From CAZIWX01 sp964543125 (GTDB lineage: Bacteria; Fidelibacterota; UBA8477): a DNA stretch of 5,383 nucleotides. The position numbers and the translations under genes were made by a program. Under the pieces are notes generated by a model that saw only the letters and a program-made list of their open reading frames with translations, was not told where the DNA came from and did no database searches. Of the stretch, positions 1 through 5,362 are shown in pieces. The DNA lies in the NCBI GenBank assembly GCA_964543125.1, contig CAZIWX010000147.1:1-5383 (forward strand), in the 5' to 3' direction. Each line of letters opens with the position of its first letter. The stretch's first letter is position 1.

Positions 1-16
1 TGATTACCGGCTAAAC

Positions 17-75
17 ATGCCCGTGGGATCACCAACCTGGGTCAGTGGATCACATGGGACCCTGATCAACGGACC
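17..75 (+). other. hutI: Probable true N-terminal coding part of hutI, out of frame with its nearest ATG
   Basis: In the hutI frame, the codons from 28 to 75 read ITNLGQWITWDPDQRT. This matches the usual start of the family (Bacillus HutI has a similar INIGQLLT stretch) and leads straight into the ATG at 76. In this frame there is a TGA at 1-3 and no ATG, GTG or TTG between it and 76. An ATG sits at 17-19 but in another frame. One additional G in the GGG at 25-27 would give MPVGITNLGQWITW, a natural N-terminus. The explanation may be a sequence error, a genuine frameshift, or a non-standard start. The homology is seen directly; the repair is inference. Confidence 0.65.
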
Positions 76-1248
76 ATGTCAGTTAAAGAGGGCGGCTCAT
101 TAGTATTTACCGACACTGGTAAAATTGCCGAACATCACCCTAAAACTTTTACCGGTAACGAGTGGATTGATGCAAAAAATCGGCTGGTAACTCCCGGATT
201 TGTCGATTCCCATACCCACCCGGCTTTTGCCCGGACCCGGGAACTGGAATTCGAATCACGCAGTCAGGGGAAAACATATCAGGAAATTGCTGCCGCCGGT
301 GGAGGAATTCGCAATTCAGTACGCGATCTACGGGAAATTGATGAGTCAACACTCACCCAATTGATTTTTCAGCGGTTTGAGGCGATTCTGAAATACGGCA
401 CTACTACTGTTGAGGCTAAGAGCGGTTACGGACTATCCCTGGAATCAGAGGTCAAGTCGTTAACAGCCATTACCCAGGCGGCCGCAAAGCTGCCTCTTCG
501 GGTACTGCGGACCTTTTTGGGAGCGCATGAAATCCCAGATGAGTATCAAGACCATCGGGGGGGATATATCCGGCTCCTGAAAGATAAAATGATTCCTCAT
601 ATTGCCAAATCCCGCCTGGCGGAATTCTGTGATGTTTTTTGTGAGGACGGGGTTTATACACCGGAAGAAACCAAAACAATCTTCCGGGCAGCCCAAAAGA
701 TGAATCTGGGATTGAAGCTCCATGCTGATGAATTCGTAAGTACCGGTGGCGCGGAATTGGCAGTGCAAGTCGGCGCCTTATCGGCCGATCATCTAATGGC
801 GATTTCAGAAGAAGGGATTTCTGCTCTGGCTAATTCGGAAACAGTCGCCACACTATTGCCGGGAACGACTTTTTTTCTCGGGGCGTCTCGTTGGGCGCCG
901 GCCAGAAAATTGCTGGATGCCGGCGCCACCATCGCACTGGCTTCTGATTTCAATCCCGGCAGTAACATGTCCCACAACATGGCATTCATCATGACGCTGG
1001 CCGTAATTTATCTGCATTTAACACCGCTGGAAGCATGGCAGGCAGCGACAGTCGGGGGTGCCCGGGCGTTGGGAATTGCATCGGAAGTAGGAAGTTTGGC
1101 CTCCGGATATGCCGCTGATTGCGTGATCTGGAATTGTAACAATTATCGTCAGGTTTCGTATTATTACGGTGTGAATCAGCTCGCACAAGTTATCTTCGGG
1201 GGCAAGTTGGCCATCTCGCATGAGCCCCAACTATCAGTGAGGACGTGA
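76..1248 (+). CDS. hutI: Imidazolonepropionase (imidazolone-5-propionate hydrolase)
   Basis: This cytoplasmic amidohydrolase opens the ring of 4-imidazolone-5-propionate to give N-formimino-L-glutamate, the third step of histidine degradation. Family hallmarks run in order through the 390 residues counted from the ATG at 76. They are the metal-binding pair in DSHTHP (H46, H48), R55, AKSGYGL (Y118), GAHE (H151), LHADE (H216, E219), SADHL (H239) and ASDFNPG (D291). These correspond to the metal ligands and substrate contacts known from Bacillus HutI, so the catalytic set looks complete. The family is usually a little over 400 residues. The shortfall is at the N-terminus, because the same frame upstream of 76 encodes family-like sequence (separate entry), so this ATG is probably internal. 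No Shine-Dalgarno sequence precedes it. The stop overlaps the next gene's ATG by one base. No other hut gene is visible; an upstream neighbour would lie outside the window. The function call is secure and the start is not. Confidence 0.95.
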   Translation: MSVKEGGSLVFTDTGKIAEHHPKTFTGNEWIDAKNRLVTPGFVDSHTHPAFARTRELEFESRSQGKTYQEIAAAGGGIRNSVRDLREIDESTLTQLIFQRFEAILKYGTTTVEAKSGYGLSLESEVKSLTAITQAAAKLPLRVLRTFLGAHEIPDEYQDHRGGYIRLLKDKMIPHIAKSRLAEFCDVFCEDGVYTPEETKTIFRAAQKMNLGLKLHADEFVSTGGAELAVQVGALSADHLMAISEEGISALANSETVATLLPGTTFFLGASRWAPARKLLDAGATIALASDFNPGSNMSHNMAFIMTLAVIYLHLTPLEAWQAATVGGARALGIASEVGSLASGYAADCVIWNCNNYRQVSYYYGVNQLAQVIFGGKLAISHEPQLSVRT

Positions 1249-1250
1249 TG
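1239..1250 (+). promoter_or_regulatory. Ribosome binding site and stop-start overlap fixing the start of the second gene
   Basis: GAGG at 1239-1242 lies five bases before the ATG at 1248-1250 and only two before a GTG at 1245. The ATG is therefore the better start. The hutI stop TGA (1246-1248) shares its last base with that ATG, an arrangement typical of translational coupling by terminating ribosomes. Confidence 0.7.
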
Positions 1251-2036
1251 TTTTGGAAGCGTAAATTACTAATTGTATTGATTGTTGCCGGATGTTTTAT
1301 AGAGGCCGGATTTGGCCAGGACACTTCCCGGGTTTATTTGTCATTTTCCGGAAATGCACATCCGGGGGAACAAATCACCATCGACCTGAATCTGGAAAAT
1401 CCGGTTCCGGTTCGGGGAATTGAATTTTATCTGACACCGTCATCATCCGGCCTGGTATTTATAGCTGCTGACACTACCAGCCGTACGGCTGGATTTATGT
1501 TGGCTGACACGGTATACCCCAGCGGGACTTTACATGCTCTTATCAGCGATTTTGGTGGGGGTGACATAGCAGTTGGGAGTGGAGCAGTGATCCACCTGAC
1601 CTATCAGGTGAATGCTGCCGCCGGATCTGAAATCGACCTCGCCTTTGGTAATGTGATTGTTGCCGGACCTGGTACAACCTCGTATCCGGTGGTTTCGGAA
1701 AATTTTCCTCTGGATATCACATTTGATGGCATCCGGCAGGAAATCACCGGTGTACCCGCTGAGTTTATCAGCTTGAATAATTATCCCAACCCCTTTAATC
1801 CGGTAACGAATATCATACTGGAGTTGGCTTCAACTCAGCCGGGGAAACTGGAAGTGTACAACTTACAGGGGCGCTTGGTTCGTATGTTGGGAGACGGGGT
1901 TTTCACGCTTGGCAAGCATCAATATCCTTGGGATGCAAAAGATGCCGGCGGCCATAATATTCCGTCTGGAATTTATATTTGCCGGTTTAAAGGATCGCAA
2001 CAAACTACCGAACTAAAACTCCTGCTACTGCGGTAA
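1248..2036 (+). CDS. Exported cohesin-like protein with C-terminal FlgD-like/T9SS-type sorting domain
   Basis: The 262-residue product has three parts. Residues 1-23 are a signal peptide: a KRK basic end, a hydrophobic LLIVLIVAG core, and possible signal peptidase I cleavage before Q24. A lipobox-like VAGC with C16 is an alternative, so lipidation cannot be excluded. Residues about 28-157 look like a cohesin-type beta sandwich, with a GEQITIDLNLEN strand, RGIEFYL, and a GSGAVIHLTYQV strand. Residues about 177-262 begin with NNYPNPFNPVTNI and continue with LEVYNLQGRLV, WDAKD and IPSGIYICRF. That is the FlgD-like/type IX secretion C-terminal domain common in FCB-group surface proteins. Its likely place is the cell surface, where it may bind another protein or polysaccharide. 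No catalytic motif is visible. It is directly coupled to hutI, an unexpected partner. Export and the C-terminal domain are well supported; the cohesin assignment rests on pattern only. Confidence 0.85.
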   Translation: MFWKRKLLIVLIVAGCFIEAGFGQDTSRVYLSFSGNAHPGEQITIDLNLENPVPVRGIEFYLTPSSSGLVFIAADTTSRTAGFMLADTVYPSGTLHALISDFGGGDIAVGSGAVIHLTYQVNAAAGSEIDLAFGNVIVAGPGTTSYPVVSENFPLDITFDGIRQEITGVPAEFISLNNYPNPFNPVTNIILELASTQPGKLEVYNLQGRLVRMLGDGVFTLGKHQYPWDAKDAGGHNIPSGIYICRFKGSQQTTELKLLLLR

Positions 2037-2037
2037 T

Positions 2038-2178
2038 CCGGTTTCCTTATCAGGACTTCCCCCGAAAACAGAAATGAGATTCGTCTAAAACATTGGTAAG
2101 CAAAGGATCGCGAGCTTTTACAAGTGGTGGAGTCTGTTTTTTTGATCAAAAACGGGGGAACTTCCGGGTTTCCTTATC
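2038..2178. repeat. MITE-like structure: 12-bp direct repeats around imperfect terminal inverted repeats
   Basis: GGTTTCCTTATC occurs at 2040-2051 and again at 2167-2178, with CCGG or CCGGG just before each copy. Immediately inside the left copy is GGACTTCCCCCG (2053-2064). Just before the right copy is CGGGGGAACTTCC (2153-2165), which is its reverse complement apart from a one-base gap and a mismatch; the core TTCCCCCG/CGGGGGAA is exact. Between them lie about 90 bases with no credible reading frame, including a T7 run at 2137-2143 and the perfect palindrome TTTTTGATCAAAAA (2139-2152). Inverted ends bounded by direct repeats resemble a short non-autonomous insertion with a target duplication. 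It could also be a regulatory or terminator-associated structure. No second copy exists in the window. Confidence 0.4.
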
Positions 2179-2180
2179 GC

Positions 2181-2210
2181 TTGATTTATATTTAATCGGT
2201 GGGCTATATT
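2181..2210 (+). promoter_or_regulatory. Putative sigma70-like promoter for the small exported protein gene
   Basis: TTGATT (2181-2186) and TATATT (2205-2210) are separated by 18 bases, lie just after the repeat structure, and are 37 bases before the predicted start codon. The match to the general bacterial consensus is good, but FCB-group promoters often differ, so this is tentative. Confidence 0.4.
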
Positions 2211-2233
2211 TCGCGAATTGAAAAGTACATCTG

Positions 2234-2249
2234 TGGAGGACGAATTTTG
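2234..2249 (+). promoter_or_regulatory. Strong ribosome binding site with TTG start
   Basis: TGGAGGA at 2234-2240 is followed after six bases by TTG at 2247-2249. The TTG begins a perfect signal peptide (MKKLLIILTS). The upstream in-frame GTG at 2199 has no comparable site and would place a charged 16-residue extension before the signal peptide. TTG is therefore preferred. Confidence 0.75.
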
Positions 2250-2669
2250 AAGAAGCTTCTCATCATATTGACCAGTTTTTTAATTTCAATTTCCGGGGTT
2301 TTTGCACAGTCAACCTCCGCCATGTATCGGGAAGCGAACAAAATTTTTAAGAATTACAGATATATAGTTCCCTTTGAAAATTTTCAGATACGCACCTACA
2401 CTAAGAACGGCAAAGAAGTCATGGAATTACTTTTAATTGTCGGTTCCCGCCGTAATAATTTTGATGAAGCGCTGCTGGTTGGATTTGCCGGTGCCGGAGC
2501 CGCTATCTCGAATACCGGTGTCAAAATAGACCAGGTTAATGTAGTGGTCAAAGTTCAGTACAAAGACGAAGTATCCATCGCTGCGATTGCTAATGGCCAG
2601 GATGTGCTGGCATTATTTGAGAATCGCTTACAACCTGGCGCCTTTATGAACAAGGTTACCTTCCATTAA
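2247..2669 (+). CDS. Small exported protein of unknown family
   Basis: The 140-residue product starts at TTG. Residues 1-20 form a classical signal peptide (MKK, then a hydrophobic stretch ending in GVFA) with probable cleavage before Q21, so the mature protein of about 120 residues is periplasmic or surface-associated. I do not recognise the family. The visible pattern is a basic amphipathic helix (about 25-38, with YREANKIFKNYR), a polar then hydrophobic strand region (44-66, ending MELLLIVG), a Gly/Ala-rich stretch (75-91, with LLVGFAGAGAAIS), and an alternating strand region (93-117, with QVNVVVKVQYKD) before a short helix. There are no cysteines after the signal, no lipobox and no obvious catalytic motif. 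It looks like a compact alpha/beta domain. It has its own promoter and ribosome binding site, and a terminator follows, so it may be monocistronic. It is a real gene by start, signal peptide and codon pattern; no function is proposed. Confidence 0.8.
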   Translation: MKKLLIILTSFLISISGVFAQSTSAMYREANKIFKNYRYIVPFENFQIRTYTKNGKEVMELLLIVGSRRNNFDEALLVGFAGAGAAISNTGVKIDQVNVVVKVQYKDEVSIAAIANGQDVLALFENRLQPGAFMNKVTFH

Positions 2670-2693
2670 TCAAACCCGCTAAATATTTTTTTT

Positions 2694-2725
2694 AAGACCC
2701 ACGTACCTGGGGTTTTCTTTTATTT
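2694..2725 (+). terminator. Rho-independent terminator after the small exported protein gene
   Basis: AAGACCC (2694-2700) can pair with GGGTTTT (2710-2716), giving a 7-bp stem with one G-U pair and a 9-base loop. An alternative register pairs CCCA (2698-2701) with TGGG (2708-2711). The stem is followed by the T-rich run CTTTTATTTTT. It lies 25 bases after the stop codon at 2667-2669 and ahead of the lipoprotein gene, so the two genes may be separate transcripts. Confidence 0.6.
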
Positions 2726-2759
2726 TTAAATAGACGCAGATGACAAAACGAGGACATTT

Positions 2760-3461
2760 ATGCGAAAAATATTTTTGCTTATTCCGGTACTTATTATAAT
2801 CCTAACCGGATGTACATTATTATTCGGACCTTCTGTCAAACCGGGTTTGGAGTTAGCTGCAAACGGGGATCATGCCGGTGCACTGGTCTATTATGAATCC
2901 CTTATCCATTCCGGTAAAACCAGGGGCAACATCTACCGCTTCGCTTACGAAGAAGCTTTCCGCACAAGTAAATACGATCAAGCGGATGGTTATTACCAAT
3001 CTGCGATTGATGCCGGATTTTCAGCTGATTCCATGAAAACTCTGGCAGTTTCATTGTGGTATGACCGTGCAAAAACCAGCATGGCGCGTGAGCATTGGAA
3101 AACAGCGAAACAAGCCAATGAATATTTGCAAAAAATTGCGCCTGACTTGCAACCGGCTAAGTTCTGCGCGCACATGCTAGTTGGAAAAAAATCTTTCGAT
3201 TCTGGTTCCGGTAAGCAGCTTTGGGATGCCATCGGTGAATTTGGAATGGCAACGAATTATGATGAGAACTCCGGCTTGCCTTATCTTTGGATGGGACGCG
3301 CGCGTTATAAAAACGATCGCATGAATTTTGATGCGGCTTTGGCCGAATATAAAAAAGCGTTAGAAAAAGAACCCGATGGTCTGTTCGCCGGTGCGGCTCG
3401 CCGGGAAATGAAAAAAATCCAGGCTTCGCGTAAAAAAATGAAATCTTTCTGGGGAAATTAA
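2760..3461 (+). CDS. TPR-like repeat lipoprotein
   Basis: The 233-residue product starts at ATG with GAGGA five bases upstream (2750-2754). Residues 1-17 are a lipoprotein signal peptide ending in the lipobox LTGC, so C18 is the predicted lipidated residue. T19 at the next position fits outer-membrane sorting if rules known from Escherichia coli apply here. The rest is almost wholly helical with TPR-like units. These are about 27-51 (LELAANGDHAGALVYYESL), 60-88 (YEEAFRTSKYDQADGYYQSAI), 94-128, and the clearest at 174-207 (YLWMGRARY, then FDAALAEYKKALEKEPD). The C-terminus is strongly basic (RREMKKIQASRKKMK). Such proteins usually scaffold envelope complexes; nothing here names the partner. 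It lies 90 bases after the small exported protein gene, with a terminator between them. Its stop interlocks with the convergent gene. Lipoprotein and TPR calls are confident; the role is unknown. Confidence 0.85.
   Translation: MRKIFLLIPVLIIILTGCTLLFGPSVKPGLELAANGDHAGALVYYESLIHSGKTRGNIYRFAYEEAFRTSKYDQADGYYQSAIDAGFSADSMKTLAVSLWYDRAKTSMAREHWKTAKQANEYLQKIAPDLQPAKFCAHMLVGKKSFDSGSGKQLWDAIGEFGMATNYDENSGLPYLWMGRARYKNDRMNFDAALAEYKKALEKEPDGLFAGAARREMKKIQASRKKMKSFWGN
3458..3461. other. Interlocking convergent stop codons (TTAA)
   Basis: The palindrome TTAA supplies both stop codons: TAA at 3459-3461 for the + strand lipoprotein gene and TAA read from 3460 to 3458 for the - strand PHP gene. There is no intergenic space, so any transcription terminator for either gene must lie inside the opposing coding region. 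I saw no clear hairpin with a T tail there. Confidence 0.9.
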
Positions 3462-5116
3462 ACCGGCTGAGCAAACCATAGCGGCGACGATAAGTATATT
3501 CCGGGCCAGCGGCTATTCCCGCCTGAGTCGATTTCTAATCTGATATAACCCCGGCCGGTCAACTCAACTTCTCTCTCCACCACGAGCTCGAAACTTTGAA
3601 TGTCAGTGTACGCTGCTTCCCACACCCTTGTTTCCTGCCGAGAGTCCGGATTCCCACAGATCAACCGGGCTCCGGTAACACTGCCAAATTCGATGGTGGA
3701 TTTAGCTTCCAGGGTGATGTTAACCCTGCCGGAACAGACTAATTCATCGCCGATGCCGGCTGATCCAAATTCACCGGCAGTCAGCTGAATCGTTCCCACC
3801 GGTCCGGTGGTAGCTCCGGTTTTCCGTGCCCGAATGGCGCGGAGAATACTGTGGATTGAATTATCCGCCGCCTGTACTACCGTTCGGGCTTGGCCCAGAA
3901 CCTGATCATCATGTTCATGTAAGGACCACATAGGCAGATTGACCTGGCGAAAACGATTAAAATTACCGTGGGCATCGCTTCCACCAATGATGGCAAGTTT
4001 GGCACCACCCAGTAATGCCTGAATCCAGGCACGACGACTCAATTCGAAATCAGGTCCCCGGGGAATTCCACTCAGCACTTGTGCCCCTTCCAGACCCGGT
4101 GTTTGCAGGTCCACCAAATGCCACTCATCGCGGCCAATCAACCAACGCTGTAGTTTGGGTATATGGTAGTATGGATGAGCCGCAATGGAAACGCTAGACG
4201 GGTTTCGGTGAGCTAGCACTTCCGAAATGGTATGTTCCGACCGGGTGTTGAACCAAGATTCAGCGCCATCGCCACTACCGGAAAAAAACTGACTATCATT
4301 GAAGTGCAGGAGGTGCACATTCTTGCCGTTTTCATTGCGGACCGTGATTTCCTCACCGGGTATGACTCGGGCAAGCTCGTGGTTGGCTGCATTTAACTCG
4401 GAGATACTGGAGCGGGAGGAGTCCCATTTTTGCAGGGACCGGTCAGATTTCAGGAAATTATCGGGATCATCATCCAGATCATAACTATGATCCGTGGGTG
4501 TGAGAAAATCAATACCTAGAATAGTGGCGGCATGTTGCGTCATTTTTAACGGTGCACCAAATTCAACCTGATCGTTGGTGAGTGCCGAGTGGATATGCAT
4601 ATCACCCTGCAGCCAGCCGGAAAACGCCGGGAGGGATTCATTTGCCAGGAAAATTTGAAGTGGTCGTTTAGATAACCCTTGGCAGTTGTCAACTCGAATC
4701 TTGAGTACGCGCTTTTGGTCAATCCGGGAGTAGGACAATTCGGGCAGGACACTCAGGGTGGCAGGCGCTTTTACTGAATTGGCAAGATGGTAAATGCGAT
4801 AATACCACTTGTGGCTGATTTCTGTATCTAATTGAATGACCCGTTCCCCTGAATCACCCGTGGAGGATTCCCATTTCAGACTTAATTCATGCAACCTGAT
4901 CGGGTATCGGTCAGCATCTTTGATCAGTAAATAAACAAGAGGCGTTTTTCCCGGGTTGATACGCCAGGGAGCATCGAAAATAATTTCCGGGGCTTTCTTA
5001 AAATAATGACTAAAAGGAAAATATTTAAATCGGTAATGAATTTCGGCGTAAAGCGGGACGAGAGGCAGGCCGGTTAAAAACTGATCGATCAAAGAGGAAA
5101 TCCTTTCCTGAAGCAT
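3458..5116 (-). CDS. PHP-domain metallohydrolase, CehA/McbA-like
   Basis: From the ATG at 5116 the product has 552 residues and no signal peptide, so it is probably cytoplasmic. Residues about 40-165 look like a beta-rich N-terminal domain, with alternating strands such as TPLVYLLIKD and RVLKIRVDN. The PHP metal-dependent hydrolase domain follows. Its likely metal ligands are GDMHIHS (H174, H176), TPTDHSYDLDD (D209, H210), PGEEIT (E255, E256), VHLLHF (H268, H271), AAHPYY (H314) and GGSDAHG (D381, H383). All expected motif groups are present, so it should be active. After ARKTGATTGP (near 430-440), a further beta-rich tail of about 110 residues ends the protein. Two-sided beta decoration and overall size fit the CehA/McbA group, whose known members hydrolyse esters or amides; the substrate is unknown. 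A TTG at 5155 would add 13 residues but has no ribosome binding site. The ATG has only a weak GGATAGG before it, so the start is uncertain. Confidence 0.85.
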   Translation of the reverse strand: MLQERISSLIDQFLTGLPLVPLYAEIHYRFKYFPFSHYFKKAPEIIFDAPWRINPGKTPLVYLLIKDADRYPIRLHELSLKWESSTGDSGERVIQLDTEISHKWYYRIYHLANSVKAPATLSVLPELSYSRIDQKRVLKIRVDNCQGLSKRPLQIFLANESLPAFSGWLQGDMHIHSALTNDQVEFGAPLKMTQHAATILGIDFLTPTDHSYDLDDDPDNFLKSDRSLQKWDSSRSSISELNAANHELARVIPGEEITVRNENGKNVHLLHFNDSQFFSGSGDGAESWFNTRSEHTISEVLAHRNPSSVSIAAHPYYHIPKLQRWLIGRDEWHLVDLQTPGLEGAQVLSGIPRGPDFELSRRAWIQALLGGAKLAIIGGSDAHGNFNRFRQVNLPMWSLHEHDDQVLGQARTVVQAADNSIHSILRAIRARKTGATTGPVGTIQLTAGEFGSAGIGDELVCSGRVNITLEAKSTIEFGSVTGARLICGNPDSRQETRVWEAAYTDIQSFELVVEREVELTGRGYIRLEIDSGGNSRWPGIYLSSPLWFAQPV

Positions 5117-5155
5117 AAACCTATCCGATCCGGGAAAGAATTCAAGTAATTTCAA

Positions 5156-5362
5156 GGTTAGGCCGCCCGGGAGTCTGAATGAAAGTTATTTGATTCCCCC
5201 CCGTGGTTCCGGTTGCAAACATCCCGCCGGGCACCGGTAATTAAATTCAATTTAAATAGGCTTTTGCTGGGAGAATAACCGTCCGGTTTTGGGAAAAATA
5301 GATCTGAAGAGTGGAGTGTAGGTAAATAGTGTGAGTATATATTGATGTGTTGGAGGTGTGGG
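5156..5362. other. Non-coding upstream region of the PHP gene
   Basis: I see no convincing complete gene here. The part nearest the PHP gene is GC-rich (GGCCGCCCGGG near 5161) and contains a run of seven C residues at 5196-5202. The middle holds the AT-rich dyad at 5241-5255. The right part is purine and G/T-rich. No clear promoter pair for the - strand gene could be fixed. Confidence 0.5.
5241..5255. promoter_or_regulatory. AT-rich inverted repeat upstream of the PHP gene, operator-like
   Basis: TTAAATT (5241-5247) and AATTTAA (5249-5255) form a perfect 7+1+7 dyad about 125 bases upstream of the PHP gene's ATG. It sits between that gene and the right window edge, where regulatory sequence is expected. 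It could be a transcription-factor operator or part of an AT-rich promoter. No hairpin terminator fits, since the stem is entirely A/T with no T tail. A chance dyad in AT-rich sequence is a real alternative. Confidence 0.3.

Noticed and set aside
460..768. Long open frame on the - strand inside hutI, with other similar ones in both strands of the known genes
   Set aside because: The opposite strand is a clear, fully motif-supported hutI, and the antisense products have low-complexity composition and no recognisable domain or ribosome binding site.
2137..2152. T7 run and TTTTTGATCAAAAA palindrome as terminator for the hutI pair
   Set aside because: The sequence before the T run forms no clear stem, and the palindrome is A/T with only a GATC core. 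It is better treated as part of the repeat structure.
2199..2246. Start of the small exported protein at GTG 2199
   Set aside because: It would put a charged extension ahead of an obvious signal peptide and overlap the likely -10 element. TTG at 2247 has a strong ribosome binding site at the right distance.
2686..2693. T8 run as a terminator right after the stop codon at 2667-2669
   Set aside because: No GC-rich hairpin precedes it. The hairpin with a T-rich tail starting at 2694 is the better candidate.
3458..5116. PHP protein as histidinol-phosphatase, which would link it to histidine metabolism with hutI
   Set aside because: It is about twice the usual length of PHP histidinol-phosphatases, has extra beta domains, and its motif wording fits the CehA/McbA group better.
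5110..5210. TTGCAA with downstream AAATAA on the - strand as the PHP gene promoter
   Set aside because: Spacing and the -10 match are poor, so it was not called.
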